From: UBA1672 sp964351365
GTDB lineage: Bacteria > Pseudomonadota > Alphaproteobacteria > Micavibrionales > Micavibrionaceae
Assembly (NCBI GenBank): GCA_964351365.1
Contig: CAYGNP010000013.1
Coordinates: 1-64,000 of the forward strand
Direction of reading: 5' to 3'
Length of the DNA: 64,000 bases
In this document: positions 26,042-35,743 of the stretch, one piece after another
Position numbering within the stretch: the stretch's first letter is position 1
Layout of the letters: the number at the start of each line of letters is the position of its first letter
The notes under the pieces: model-generated
Databases searched by the model: none
What the model saw: only the letters and a program-made list of their open reading frames with translations
What the model was told of the DNA's origin: nothing
Position numbers and translations under genes: made by a program

Positions 26042-27769
26042 ATGCCAGAAAACACTACCCTATATCAAGTAAGACTGAATGATTTGCGAAAAGAAATCGA
26101 AAATCTAGGGCTAGATGGCTTTATTTTGCCGCGCACGGACGAATTTCAGGGTGAATTTCTAGCCCCCTATGCCGAGCGCCTTGCCTGGCTCACAGGATTT
26201 ACGGGCAGTGCAGGGATGGCCATAATATTAAAAGACAAGGCTGCTGTGCTCAGTGACGGGCGTTATACCATCCAGCTCGATCAGCAGGTTGCACATAATT
26301 TATATGAACGCATCGATAGTACAAAAATTCCGCCGGGAGAGTGGCTGGATAAAAACGCAGCCAAAGGAGCGCGCATCGGATACGATATGTGGCTTATCAC
26401 CCCTGTGCAGCTCGAAAAACTTAAAGAGAAAGCGCAAAATATCGAGTTTGTGGCCCTGAAACAAAACCCGTTAGATACACTCTGGAAAGATCAGCCAGCC
26501 AAACCGTGCGCGCCCGTGACTCTCTTTCCCGATAGCGTCGCAGGACAGACATCTGCGCAAAAGCGAGCTGCGATAGCAAAAGAGATAAAGGGCGATGCGT
26601 GCTTGCTCACCTTGTGTGATTCACTATGCTGGCTATTAAATGTGCGCGGCGCAGATATTGATTATTCGCCCCTGATGCACTCCTACGCACTCCTGTATGC
26701 AGATAGCTCGCTAGATTGGTTTATCGATGATCATAAACTTTCACCTGAGATCATTAAGCATCTTGGGCATCAGGTAAAAATAAAAAGCCCGGAGGATATC
26801 TCGCAAAACATAGTAGGCAAAGCCATTACGATGGACCGCAAAACCGCGCCAATATGGTTTGAACATCAAGGCGCGCAAATCATCGACGCCAAAGACCCGT
26901 GCATATATCCAAAATCCATCAAAACGGCAAGCGAGCAAGAGGCTATCAAAAAAGCTCATATTCTAGATGGCGTGGCAATTATAAAATTCCTGATCTGGCT
27001 GGAAGAGGCAACAGAGCCTATGGATGAATTATCCATTGAGGAAAAACTGGAGTCTTTTCGCCGCAAATGCGCGGACTATCAGGGCCCAAGCTTTTCAACC
27101 ATCGCCGGATTTGCCCAAAATGGCGCAATCGTGCATTACCGGGCAACACCAAAAACCTGCATGGACATTAAAGGCGACGGCTTGCTTCTGGTCGATAGCG
27201 GCGGCCAGTACCGCTGGGGCACAACAGACATAACGCGCACAATTCTGGTCGGCAAAGCATCAAAAGACATGATTGAACATTATACCCGCGTTCTCAAGGG
27301 TCACATAGCCCTAGCCAGCGCCATCTTCAAGCGCGGCACCATCGGTAAGGAAATAGACGCCCTTGCGCGCGCCCCCCTGCAAGAGGTTGGGCTGGATTAC
27401 GCTCACGGCACAGGCCACGGCGTGGGGTGTTATCTAGGCGTACACGAAGAAGCGGCATCAATCTCCCCGCGCGGCGAGCAGCCACTGGAGCAGGGGATGC
27501 TCATCTCGAACGAGCCCGGCTATTACCGCGAGGGCGCATACGGTATCCGTCTTGAAAATCTGGTTCTGGTGCAAAAAGCTCAAAAAGACAGCCTGTGCTT
27601 TGAAACCGTAACACTCGCCCCTTTTGAGGCAAAGCTCATCGATGTCAAGATGCTAAGCGCCAAAGAGCGCACATGGCTTAATCAATATGGAGCAAAAACT
27701 ATAGAAAATCTCTCTCCACTACTGAATAAAAAAGAAAGACAATGGCTTGAATGTAAATTTACTCTGTAG
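26042..27769 (+). CDS. pepP: Xaa-Pro aminopeptidase (M24 family)
   Basis: 575 residues: two creatinase-like N-terminal domains, then the pita-bread peptidase domain. Metal ligands are visible in LLLVDSGGQY and GTTDITRTI (Asp, Asp), HGTGHGVGCYLGVHE (His), SNEPGYY (Glu) and IRLENLV (Glu). It removes N-terminal residues ahead of proline. The length fits the longer eukaryote-like aminopeptidase P1 type found in alphaproteobacteria. Its 3' end overlaps that of the convergent next gene by 11 bases. Confidence 0.94.
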   Translation: MPENTTLYQVRLNDLRKEIENLGLDGFILPRTDEFQGEFLAPYAERLAWLTGFTGSAGMAIILKDKAAVLSDGRYTIQLDQQVAHNLYERIDSTKIPPGEWLDKNAAKGARIGYDMWLITPVQLEKLKEKAQNIEFVALKQNPLDTLWKDQPAKPCAPVTLFPDSVAGQTSAQKRAAIAKEIKGDACLLTLCDSLCWLLNVRGADIDYSPLMHSYALLYADSSLDWFIDDHKLSPEIIKHLGHQVKIKSPEDISQNIVGKAITMDRKTAPIWFEHQGAQIIDAKDPCIYPKSIKTASEQEAIKKAHILDGVAIIKFLIWLEEATEPMDELSIEEKLESFRRKCADYQGPSFSTIAGFAQNGAIVHYRATPKTCMDIKGDGLLLVDSGGQYRWGTTDITRTILVGKASKDMIEHYTRVLKGHIALASAIFKRGTIGKEIDALARAPLQEVGLDYAHGTGHGVGCYLGVHEEAASISPRGEQPLEQGMLISNEPGYYREGAYGIRLENLVLVQKAQKDSLCFETVTLAPFEAKLIDVKMLSAKERTWLNQYGAKTIENLSPLLNKKERQWLECKFTL

Positions 27770-28925
27770 TCTTGGGTTCAGCGTTTTCCGAAGTTGGCTT
27801 ATAGCGATCGGGATGAAATGAAGTTAGAGAGAAAAGCGTTTTATCAAGTCCAGATAAAGAGTGCGATGAATTAGACAAAAATTCCTTAATAATCACAATA
27901 TCGCCTATATACCGCGCTTCATAAACAATCACATTAACATGTGGATACTCTGGGATGGGAGTAATGACCAACTTTGCCCTCATCACATTGATGCCACCTT
28001 CAAGTGTATTTTCTGTATCTAGGCTTGCGATTGTTGCATTAGGAACAAAATTTGCAACGTGACCTGAAAACAATAAAGATTTTACATTCTGATAATCAGC
28101 AACTTTACCAAGCTTGTACGAATAAACATTATACAAAACGGGCTCTTTCAAAACAGGATCCATAATAAAAAAATTAGCAATCCCCCTATTTGGCGTTGCA
28201 GTAAATTTCGGTTCTATAGGGGTGTAATCCAAATTCTTCGGAGGGAATTTAACTGTAAAAATATTATTTTTTGATGGAAAATCAAGCCATCCTTTTCCCA
28301 GATCACCCTCTTTTTCATAGTTAGTGAGACCATCATGCGGTGATAGAGAATCGAAAAAATCATCTGCACGAAACGAATACATTGTCTGCGCAGGCCCTGT
28401 TAAAACCTGCTCGATCTTAGCGTAATTAGTGACATAAAGGCGAATACGTATCCCATATTTTGCACCGTTACTCTCATAACTGACATAAATATTTTTTCCA
28501 TTATACCCTTTTTGCTCAATATCCTCATTTCCTAAAACTTGCCCACCAAAAGAAGAAACAGCTTGCTCATACTGACGCGCCTCACGCTCCAATATACTTT
28601 TCACCTGCTTATACGTAAGCTCTGCGCCAAATGTTTGCACAGATTTAACAAGAATGCTCCTATCTTTACTCGCGGAATTACCATCAAGGGATGACAGGAT
28701 TTGGCTACTAAACGCAATTTTATCCTGCCGAAATTGAAATGGAAAAATGTTGTATTTGTATTTTTGCGGGAATTTAACATCATACGTTCCAGTCACAGAC
28801 TGATGAAGCTCCCACTCAACAAGATCATTTTTCTGCTCTTCATCTAAGGTCTGAGAAAAGCCTCTCTCTGGCATGAGACAGAGCAAAGAAAACGAAAAAA
28901 CGATAAAACATAATTTTTTAATCAA
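27759..28925 (-). CDS. Secreted 388-residue protein, unknown
   Basis: The likely start is a TTG at 28925 with AGGA seven bases upstream. It is supported by the signal peptide it reveals (MIKKLCFIVFSFSLLCLM ... GFSQT); the next ATG lies inside that segment. The mature protein is polar and beta-rich with two similar-looking halves (YDVKFPQKYKYNIFPF near 48-63 and FTVKFPPKNLDYTPIEP near 222-238), which suggests an internal duplication. No family is recognised. Periplasmic or surface location is inferred. Confidence 0.75.
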   Translation of the reverse strand: MIKKLCFIVFSFSLLCLMPERGFSQTLDEEQKNDLVEWELHQSVTGTYDVKFPQKYKYNIFPFQFRQDKIAFSSQILSSLDGNSASKDRSILVKSVQTFGAELTYKQVKSILEREARQYEQAVSSFGGQVLGNEDIEQKGYNGKNIYVSYESNGAKYGIRIRLYVTNYAKIEQVLTGPAQTMYSFRADDFFDSLSPHDGLTNYEKEGDLGKGWLDFPSKNNIFTVKFPPKNLDYTPIEPKFTATPNRGIANFFIMDPVLKEPVLYNVYSYKLGKVADYQNVKSLLFSGHVANFVPNATIASLDTENTLEGGINVMRAKLVITPIPEYPHVNVIVYEARYIGDIVIIKEFLSNSSHSLSGLDKTLFSLTSFHPDRYKPTSENAEPKTTE

Positions 28926-28982
28926 AACAAGATCCTAACCTAATGATTATTTCATATTATCATAGCCGTACATAAAATGCAT

Positions 28983-29017
28983 AAAAAAACTGCCCACTTT
29001 AATCAAGGGGCAGTTTT
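28983..29017 (-). terminator. Terminator after rpsU
   Basis: AAAACTGCCC (28986-28995) pairs with GGGCAGTTTT (29008-29017), a ten-pair stem followed on the minus strand by a T run: a strong rho-independent terminator 20 bases after the rpsU stop. Confidence 0.88.
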
Positions 29018-29036
29018 GAATGATTGGTTAATATTC

Positions 29037-29243
29037 CTAATATCCGTCGCGTTCGCGGCGTTTACGGTCCATCTTACGGCTCCGGCGGATAGCTTCAGCT
29101 TCCTCACGGGCTTTTTTCTCGGATGGTTTCTCGAAATGACGACGAAGCTTCATTTCGCGGAAGATCCCCTCACGCTGCATTTTTTTCTTCAAAACGCGCA
29201 AGGCTTGATCGACGTTGTTATCTCTTACGTTGACACTGACCAC
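29037..29243 (-). CDS. rpsU: 30S ribosomal protein bS21
   Basis: 68 residues from a GTG at 29243, reading V-S-V-N-V-R-D-N-N-V-D-Q-A-L. A GTG three codons earlier leaves no room for the GAAGG ribosome site, which lies eight bases upstream of 29243; the shorter form also fits the family N-terminus. The REMKLRRHFEKPSEKKARE core is typical. It is a monocistronic gene with its own promoter and terminator. Confidence 0.93.
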   Translation of the reverse strand: MVSVNVRDNNVDQALRVLKKKMQREGIFREMKLRRHFEKPSEKKAREEAEAIRRSRKMDRKRRERDGY

Positions 29244-29277
29244 AGTGTTCACCTTCTTTCTAATATGTTAAAAACCT

Positions 29278-29286
29278 AGTATACCA
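29278..29286 (-). promoter_or_regulatory. rpsU promoter (extended -10)
   Basis: TGGTATACT on the minus strand: TG one base before TATACT, with no good -35. A palindrome GTGTTAACAC (29302-29311) lies just upstream and might bind a regulator. Confidence 0.5.
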
Positions 29287-29346
29287 CAAAATCGTGAGGA
29301 AGTGTTAACACAAGGAATATAAAGAATGCAAAGGAAAAATTTCTAT

Positions 29347-30966
29347 TTACCCTGTTTTGTGAGCCTTTAAATTCATCGCCGCGTCAAACAGAGCCTTAGT
29401 ATAGTCCTGCTGCGGGTTTTCAAACACGGCTTTGGCTGGGCCGTGCTCGATAACTTTTCCGTCTTTCATCACTAAAATGCTATGGCTCATGGCACGTACA
29501 ACGCGTAAATCATGGCTGATGAACATATAGGAGAGAGTATGCCTGGCCTGCAAATCACGCAGCAAATCAACAATTTCCGCCTGCACAGACACATCCAGCG
29601 CGCTCGTTGGCTCATCCAGAACCACAAATTCGGGCGAAAGCACCATAGCGCGGGCAATGGCGATGCGCTGGCGTTGTCCACCGGAAAATTCGTGCGGATA
29701 GCGGTGACGGGTTTCCGGGTCCATCCGCACCTCCCGCAGGGCCGTCACAACCAGAGCGTCACGCTCTTCTTTTGATAAGTCCCGCCTGTGCAACGCTAAC
29801 CCCTCACCGATAATTTCCCCCACGCTCATCCGCGGAGAGAGGGACGCGTACGGATCCTGGAACACGATTTGCATTTTAGAGCGCAAAGGCCGCATCCTCT
29901 TACTGTGGAAATTCGAGATATCCTGCCCATCAAAAACAAGTCCCCCTTCGGAGCCAAGCAGTCGCAGCGCCGCCAGCCCTAATGTACTTTTCCCCGATCC
30001 GGACTCCCCGACAACGCCCAAAGTCTCGCCGCGCTTTATCGAAAAGCTGATCTCATCAACGGCCTTGATGACCTCTGTCGTTTTCCCGAAAAAGCTTTTC
30101 TTGCGCGGGAAATGCACCCTGACATTCACGCCTTGCATCACAACAGGTGCATCTTTGGTGAACGGCTCCACCACACCGCGGGGGCGGGTATCAAGCAGCA
30201 TTTTCGTATAATCATGCTCTGGCTTAGCAAACAAAGATTTTGCCTCTTTCTGCTCAACAATCTCACCGCCGCGCATCACGCACACATAATCGGCCATCTT
30301 CTCAACGATGGATAAATCATGCGTAATCAGCAAAATCGCCATACCCAATTTATTCTGCAAATCCTGCAAAAGCTCAAGAATTTGAGCCTGTATGGTGACA
30401 TCCAGCGCCGTTGTCGGCTCATCTGCAATCAAAAGATCTGGATCATTCGCCAGCGCCATGGCAATCATGACGCGCTGCCTCTGCCCCCCCGACAGCTCAT
30501 GCGGATACGCCCCAAGGCGTTCCTTCAGGCGGGGCAGGCCAACAAGATCAAGCAGCTCAAGAACTCGCGCTTTGGCTTTTTCATGGCTCATCCCCTGATG
30601 GATTTTCAAAACTTCGGCAATCTGTTTCTCTACCGTGTGCAGCGGGTTGAGCGCCGTCTGCGGCTCCTGAAAAATCATGCCAATCTGCCGCCCACGCATG
30701 GCGCGCATGGTTTTCTCCGAAGCGCCAACCAGCTCCTGCCCCTCAAAAACAATCGACGAACCCTCCTGATGCGAGGCTGTAGGGTAGGGCAGCAATTGCA
30801 TCACAGACAACGCTGTAACCGACTTGCCGGAGCCCGATTCGCCGACAAGAGCCACCGTCTGCCCCCTGGCAACGTCAAAGCGCACACCCTTTACGGCGTG
30901 GAATGTTCCACCTGAGGTCTTGAAATCAACATGTAAATTTTTAATTGAAAGAATAGGCTCTGACAT
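29347..30966 (-). CDS. yejF: Oligopeptide/microcin C-type ABC transporter, fused dual ATPase YejF
   Basis: 539 residues from the ATG at 30966 (AGG nine bases upstream; the earlier in-frame codon is TTG). Two complete ABC modules: GESGSGKS Walker A twice, signatures LSGGQRQRV and FSGGQRQRI, and Walker B LLIADEP and FVVLDEP. This fused form pairs with permeases YejB and YejE and binding protein YejA, all in this window but more than 10 kb away across the arginine cluster. Confidence 0.93.
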   Translation of the reverse strand: MSEPILSIKNLHVDFKTSGGTFHAVKGVRFDVARGQTVALVGESGSGKSVTALSVMQLLPYPTASHQEGSSIVFEGQELVGASEKTMRAMRGRQIGMIFQEPQTALNPLHTVEKQIAEVLKIHQGMSHEKAKARVLELLDLVGLPRLKERLGAYPHELSGGQRQRVMIAMALANDPDLLIADEPTTALDVTIQAQILELLQDLQNKLGMAILLITHDLSIVEKMADYVCVMRGGEIVEQKEAKSLFAKPEHDYTKMLLDTRPRGVVEPFTKDAPVVMQGVNVRVHFPRKKSFFGKTTEVIKAVDEISFSIKRGETLGVVGESGSGKSTLGLAALRLLGSEGGLVFDGQDISNFHSKRMRPLRSKMQIVFQDPYASLSPRMSVGEIIGEGLALHRRDLSKEERDALVVTALREVRMDPETRHRYPHEFSGGQRQRIAIARAMVLSPEFVVLDEPTSALDVSVQAEIVDLLRDLQARHTLSYMFISHDLRVVRAMSHSILVMKDGKVIEHGPAKAVFENPQQDYTKALFDAAMNLKAHKTG

Positions 30967-30978
30967 CAAAACAGCCTA

Positions 30979-31080
30979 TCACGATTTTTTAACCCTGAGT
31001 ACTCCAAACACACCCTCATTAATATCTGCATGCACCGCCTGCATCTCCGCCAACTTCAAATCAGAAAAAAATGTGTTTGA
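30979..31080 (-). pseudogene. Relic of an argH 3' end
   Basis: The minus frame reads SDLKLAEMQAVHADINEG then VFGVLRVKKS and stop. It matches the ArgH C-terminus HELDLAEMQAVHADITDG-VFGVLRV almost exactly, with changed bases throughout. No start or body of argH precedes it. It is therefore a diverged ~30-codon fragment, a direct repeat of the true argH end at 31598, with the 107-aa gene between the two. Confidence 0.85.
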
Positions 31081-31112
31081 AACTTGCTGTGAAGGAAATT
31101 TAAGGCATCCAA

Positions 31113-31436
31113 TCACAAGCCGGGAGGTCTAATTCTGCAGGCTTGAACAGCGCTAGCTTTTTCTTCTGAACTTAGACCCACATCACCCATAACAGCTTTA
31201 GTACAGTCTCTTGTCTCCCTATATCCGGCAAGGCTACCTTCTGCTGCTTCAATCCCGTTTTCTACATCAGCTATTCCCCCCCTTACACGCTCAAGCAACG
31301 CAGACGTTGCATCACGTTCAGCTCTCTCTGCCTCTGCCCTTCCCTCCTGACAAAGCAAAAGCTCTACCGGAGTTTTAGCAGGCATACCCAAGCCTTCACA
31401 AGCGGTTCCAGCCGTAACATCATTCTCTGCACCCAT
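31113..31436 (-). CDS. Unknown 107-residue acidic helical protein
   Basis: The ATG has GAGGA eight bases upstream. The protein is hydrophilic and largely helical (EGRAEAERAERDATSALLER), with four Cys at about residues 13, 29, 78 and 100 and no membrane segment. No family is recognised. It is inserted between argH and its duplicated relic and reads in the same direction as argH. AT-rich upstream DNA (31437-31597) holds TTGACT but no convincing -10. Confidence 0.6.
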   Translation of the reverse strand: MGAENDVTAGTACEGLGMPAKTPVELLLCQEGRAEAERAERDATSALLERVRGGIADVENGIEAAEGSLAGYRETRDCTKAVMGDVGLSSEEKASAVQACRIRPPGL

Positions 31437-31597
31437 TTTGAAATCCTCATTCTAATTATTAAAGCAGCAATTTACGTACTAAAGTACTGCTATTAAGGTA
31501 TTTTAATAATCAGTGTAAAGTCAAGAAAAAAACCTTGATTAACTTAAAGAATCAGGTAGATGAAAATATTAGAATAAATTTTCTCCCGTTAATGTTT
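31437..31597. other. AT-rich spacer upstream of the 107-residue gene
   Basis: Contains TTGACT, a TTAA-6-TTAA pair (similar to those upstream of fliI) and an inverted repeat GTAC-TAAA-GTAC (31477-31488). No gene is seen. Confidence 0.35.
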
Positions 31598-32899
31598 TTA
31601 AACCCGCAAAACCCCGAACACCCCATCCGTGATATCCGCGTGCACGGCCTGCATCTCCGCCAAATCAAGCTCATGCAGCTTTACGCCCTTTTTTTCCGCC
31701 AATTTCACAATCGCGCCCGTAATATGGTGTGCATCCCGAAAGGGCAGGCCAAGCGTCATCACCAGCCAATCCGCCAGCGCTGTCGCGGTTGTATAGCCAA
31801 GCTCTGCGGATTCCAGCATCCGCTCAGTATCAAACTTGGCACTCTCCAGCATCCCCTTCATCGCCTGCAAACACAAGGAAATCGTATCAAAGCTGTCAAA
31901 GACAGGCTCCTTGTCTTCCTGCAAATCCTTGTTATACGCCAACGGCAAACCCTTCATCACCGTCATCATCTGCACCAGATTACCCGTCAGCCGCCCCGTT
32001 TTCCCGCGCACAAGCTCCGCCGCATCAGGGTTTTTCTTCTGCGGCATGATCGAGCTGCCCGTACTCCAGGCATCCGAGAGCTGGATAAACCCGAATTGCG
32101 GTGTCGCCCACAGAATAATCTCCTCCGCCAGCCGCGAGAGGTGAAGACCCGTCTGTGCAGCGGCAAACAGGAACTCATTGGCAAAATCCCGCGCCGAAAC
32201 GCCGTCCAGCGTATTGAGGGTAGGGCGCTCAAACCCAAGTTTCTTAGCGGTAAACTCCCGATCGATAGGGTAGGGCGTACCCGCCAGAGCCGCCGAGCCA
32301 AGAGGGCAGGTATTCAAACGCTTGCGCGCATCAACAAAGCGCAATTTATCGCGGTTAAGCATGCATGCATACGCTTCCAGATGCAGCGCCAGCGTAATGG
32401 GCTGCGCGGCCTGAAGATGCGTAAAACCGGGCATGATCGAGCCTTTATGCGCCTCCGCCAGATCACCGAGCGTATCTTGAAATTCCTCAATCAGGCGCAC
32501 AATCTCATCAATCGCATCGCGCACCCACATGCGGAAATCCGTGGTCACCTGATCATTGCGGGAGCGCGCCGTGTGCAGCTTTCCCGCAACCTCGCCAATC
32601 ATCTCGCGCAAACGCGCCTCGATATTCATGTGAATATCTTCCAAAGCGGGTTTAAATTCGAACTGCCCGGATTTAATCTCCTCCGCAATCGCATTCAGAC
32701 CATTGACAATTTCAACAGCCTCATCTTTGGTGATTATGCCCTGCTGCGCCAACATCGTCGCATGCGCAATCGAGCCGCGGATATCCTGCCGCCACAAACG
32801 TTTATCAACGCCAATCGAGGCATTAATCTGCTCCATAATATCGGAAGGCCGCTCTTCGAACCGCCCCCCCCACATTTGATTGGAATCTTTATTTGTCAT
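31598..32899 (-). CDS. argH: Argininosuccinate lyase
   Basis: 433 residues of the fumarase/aspartase superfamily: the signature GSSIMPQKKNPD with catalytic Ser in the flexible loop, TARSRNDQ, and MPGFTHLQAAQP. It splits argininosuccinate to arginine and fumarate, the last step of the pathway. It is slightly shorter than many homologs but with all motifs. It starts four bases before the argG stop boundary, and a relic of a second argH end lies downstream. Confidence 0.96.
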   Translation of the reverse strand: MTNKDSNQMWGGRFEERPSDIMEQINASIGVDKRLWRQDIRGSIAHATMLAQQGIITKDEAVEIVNGLNAIAEEIKSGQFEFKPALEDIHMNIEARLREMIGEVAGKLHTARSRNDQVTTDFRMWVRDAIDEIVRLIEEFQDTLGDLAEAHKGSIMPGFTHLQAAQPITLALHLEAYACMLNRDKLRFVDARKRLNTCPLGSAALAGTPYPIDREFTAKKLGFERPTLNTLDGVSARDFANEFLFAAAQTGLHLSRLAEEIILWATPQFGFIQLSDAWSTGSSIMPQKKNPDAAELVRGKTGRLTGNLVQMMTVMKGLPLAYNKDLQEDKEPVFDSFDTISLCLQAMKGMLESAKFDTERMLESAELGYTTATALADWLVMTLGLPFRDAHHITGAIVKLAEKKGVKLHELDLAEMQAVHADITDGVFGVLRV

Positions 32900-32903
32900 A
32901 GCT

Positions 32904-34160
32904 TTAATCCAGATAACTTCTCCACACGGGTTTATTCACCTTGCTTTCGGCATTTTTCAGCACGCGCGTATTATTCTTCAGGCGAACAGCATTAATCTTG
33001 ATAAACCCGTCCGCATCTTTCTGATCATAACCGCCCGTTTCATCCATAGAGCTTTGCGCCGGATCATACAGCGCCTGCGGCGAGGTGCGGGCAATCGGAT
33101 AGGCCCGCCCCTTGAACAGCTGCACCTGAACCGCGCCGGTATTGGTCTCCTGCGCTTTATCCATAAAGGTCATCAGCAGATCAAACTCGGGTGAGAACCA
33201 AAACCCGTTATAGATCAGCTCCGCCACCTTCAGGCTCATCTGATCGCGCAGCTTCATGACTTCACGATCCAGCGTTAACCCTTCAAGGTCGCGGTGCGCT
33301 TTGTACAAAATCTCCCCGCCCGGAGTCTCGTAAACGCCGCGTGATTTAATCCCGACAAAGCGGTTCTCCACCATATCCAGGCGGCCAACACCATGTGTCG
33401 TGCCAAGCGCATTCAGATATTCGAACAGCTCAACCGCGCCATCAACCACCTTTTCACCATGCGTGACTTTAACAGGAATCCCGCGCTCAAAATGAATGGT
33501 GATAATATCTGCTTTATCGGGCGTATCAGTGTTGGTACGCGAATACACATCCTCATCCGCAGGTGTGCCGGGATCTTCCAAAATCCCCGCCTCATGCGAG
33601 ATATGCAGCATATTATCATCCTCGGAATAGGGTTTTTTGCGTGTCGCCGACACCGGAATACCGTATTGATCAGCATAGTTCAACATATCGCTCCGACCCT
33701 CAAAACGGGTGAGGAAAGACTCCATTTTCCACGGCGCTAAAACCTTGATATCGGGCTTGAGCGCATAATACGCCAGCTCAAAACGCACCTGATCATTGCC
33801 CTTGCCCGTCGCGCCGTGCGAAACAAATTGCGCACCTTCTTTTTCGGCTATTTCAATCTGGCGTTTGGCGATGATCGGTCGTGCCACAGAGGTTCCCAGC
33901 AAATACCGCCCCTCATAGATCGCCTGCGATTTCACGGCCGTGAAAATATAATCCCGCACGAATTCTTCTTTTAAATCCTCGACATAAACTTTGCTCGCCC
34001 CCACCTTCAGGGCTTTTGCGCGCGCAGCTTCAAAATCTTCCTCTTGCCCCACATCAGCGATATAGGCAACAACCTCATAGCCTTCCTCGATAAACCACTT
34101 CAAGATGACCGATGTATCAAGACCGCCCGAATAGGCCAGAACGATTTTTCCTTTGCTCAT
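32904..34160 (-). CDS. argG: Argininosuccinate synthase
   Basis: 418 residues. The PP-loop AYSGGLDTS (9-17) binds ATP; SHGATGKGNDQVRFE and GFWFSPE are typical. It joins citrulline and aspartate. It lies immediately downstream of an 84-residue membrane gene (3-base gap) and upstream of argH. Confidence 0.97.
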   Translation of the reverse strand: MSKGKIVLAYSGGLDTSVILKWFIEEGYEVVAYIADVGQEEDFEAARAKALKVGASKVYVEDLKEEFVRDYIFTAVKSQAIYEGRYLLGTSVARPIIAKRQIEIAEKEGAQFVSHGATGKGNDQVRFELAYYALKPDIKVLAPWKMESFLTRFEGRSDMLNYADQYGIPVSATRKKPYSEDDNMLHISHEAGILEDPGTPADEDVYSRTNTDTPDKADIITIHFERGIPVKVTHGEKVVDGAVELFEYLNALGTTHGVGRLDMVENRFVGIKSRGVYETPGGEILYKAHRDLEGLTLDREVMKLRDQMSLKVAELIYNGFWFSPEFDLLMTFMDKAQETNTGAVQVQLFKGRAYPIARTSPQALYDPAQSSMDETGGYDQKDADGFIKINAVRLKNNTRVLKNAESKVNKPVWRSYLD

Positions 34161-34163
34161 GTC

Positions 34164-34418
34164 TCATAATCCTTTTTTATAAATATTTTTGATCCATTCT
34201 GTCTTAACCCAGCCAAGCGTGAGTGTCGAGAGGAGATATGCCACCGGCGGAACAAGCGCATGCGCCCACGCATACTCTACGCCGAGCAGGTTCAGATAAA
34301 ACCCAACGACCAAATAGGTAACAACGGCAATAATGCCGCGCCGCGTGAGAGAGGTTTCCCAAGCTTTATCGGCCTCAACACGTTTATTCCTTGCGATAAT
34401 ATCTTCTTCGCTACTCAT
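34164..34418 (-). CDS. Small two-span membrane protein (DUF2061-like)
   Basis: 84 residues: an acidic N-terminus, then membrane segments at ~28-46 and ~52-68 and a basic end WVKTEWIKNIYKKGL. The pattern of a charged start, TRRGIIAVVTYLVVGF and a second span resembles small DUF2061-type proteins, but the match is weak. It overlaps the PLP-enzyme stop by four bases and is tightly followed by argG. Confidence 0.6.
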   Translation of the reverse strand: MSSEEDIIARNKRVEADKAWETSLTRRGIIAVVTYLVVGFYLNLLGVEYAWAHALVPPVAYLLSTLTLGWVKTEWIKNIYKKGL

Positions 34419-35728
34419 GCGCTCTTACGCTCCGCCTGAGATCCAAACACAGATTTAAACGCGTGATCCAGCGCAACAATCAGATCATCCGCATTCTCAA
34501 GACCAATGGAGAGTCGCAGTAACCCATCCGTTACACCGGATAGTGCGCGCAACTCCGGCGATACCCCAGAATGTGTTGTGCTCGCGGGGTGGCAAACAAG
34601 GCTCTCGCTTCCGCCCAAAGACACCGCAGATTTAAAGATTTGCAATGCATTGATTAAGCGAAAGACATCGGCCTTTGACGCATCCAAAGTAAAAGAAAAA
34701 GTAGAACCCGGCCCGCTGCATTGACGTTCAAAAACAGCGCGGTACGTTGGATTATCGTTAAAATCAGGGTGATGCATCTCGGCCTTGATATATGGATTAC
34801 TCGCAATCCATTGCGCAACTTTTTTACCGCTTTGCGCTGCCCGCTCCATACGAATAGAGAGCGTCTCCAATGACCTTGAAATCATCCAGCTTGTATGCGG
34901 GTCAAGGTTCAGCCCCATAGCGCCGCGCAGCGAACGGATAGGTTTTAGTGTAGCCTGCGAGCCGCATACCGCACCCGCCACCAAATCACTATGCCCGCCA
35001 ATATATTTCGTCACAGAATAAAGCGCGATATCAATACCTTGCGGCACAACGCGCTGAAACACAGGGCCGAGTAGGGTATTATCACAGACTGTCAGAGGCC
35101 TGTATCCGGTTTCATGCCTAATCGTATCAACGCAGCGCAAGAGCGCCTCAAAATCCACCATCGAATTGGTAGGATTAGAGGGCGTTTCAATAAAGATCAT
35201 CGCCAAACGACCCATTTTTGCAGCATGGCGAAAAGACTGAAGCATGCCATCTTCATCCAAACCATCTGCAAAACCAGACGTTTTAATACCAAATTCTGGT
35301 AAGAATTTTCGGATCAGCGTCTCCGTGCCGCCATAAAGTGGCGCGCTCTGCACCAGCACATCGCCCGGACGCAAATAAGACAGCAACACAGCGCTGATCG
35401 CGCCCATGCCGCTAGAGAACATAATGCTGCGCTCCGCCCCCTCATAAATCGCCAGCCTATCTTCAATAATCTCAACATTCGGATGATTAAAACGGCTATA
35501 GATCAGGCCGCCAACATTCCCCTCAGTGGCATCTTTTCGTCCTGCCATAACGTGAAAAGACTCTTCACCTTCCTCTGGTGTTTCATACGCAAAAGTAGAT
35601 GTTAAAAACACCGGCGGCTTGACCGAGCCTTCAGAATACTGAGGATCATAGCCATAGGACATCATGAGGGTCTCTGGGCTAAGCGTATGCTCGCCAATTT
35701 TGGTGTTTTTGTAATCTTTTTTCTTCAT
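34415..35728 (-). CDS. Cystathionine gamma-synthase family PLP enzyme
   Basis: 437 residues of the Cys/Met-metabolism PLP family: SSGMGAISAVLL, IETPSNPT, and the PLP lysine in SVTKYIGGHSD. Members include cystathionine gamma-synthase, methionine gamma-lyase and O-acetylhomoserine sulfhydrylase; which applies here is undecided. It sits inside the arginine cluster without an obvious pathway link. A diverged copy of its first 41 codons lies upstream at 36295-36420. Confidence 0.9.
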   Translation of the reverse strand: MKKKDYKNTKIGEHTLSPETLMMSYGYDPQYSEGSVKPPVFLTSTFAYETPEEGEESFHVMAGRKDATEGNVGGLIYSRFNHPNVEIIEDRLAIYEGAERSIMFSSGMGAISAVLLSYLRPGDVLVQSAPLYGGTETLIRKFLPEFGIKTSGFADGLDEDGMLQSFRHAAKMGRLAMIFIETPSNPTNSMVDFEALLRCVDTIRHETGYRPLTVCDNTLLGPVFQRVVPQGIDIALYSVTKYIGGHSDLVAGAVCGSQATLKPIRSLRGAMGLNLDPHTSWMISRSLETLSIRMERAAQSGKKVAQWIASNPYIKAEMHHPDFNDNPTYRAVFERQCSGPGSTFSFTLDASKADVFRLINALQIFKSAVSLGGSESLVCHPASTTHSGVSPELRALSGVTDGLLRLSIGLENADDLIVALDHAFKSVFGSQAERKSA

Positions 35729-35737
35729 TTTAAATCC
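35605..35737. repeat. Direct repeat, copy 1 (5' end of the PLP-enzyme gene)
   Basis: Matches 36297-36430 at about 89% over the coding part (roughly 14 mismatches in 124 bases by hand count). It includes the start codon and the AGGATTT ribosome site. Confidence 0.85.
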
Positions 35738-35743
35738 TCATTT

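Noticed and set aside
31535..32995. 486-codon plus-strand frame opposite argH and argG
   Set aside because: It is antisense to two genes with intact catalytic motifs, is extremely rich in Arg/His/Pro and has no homology signs: a shadow frame.
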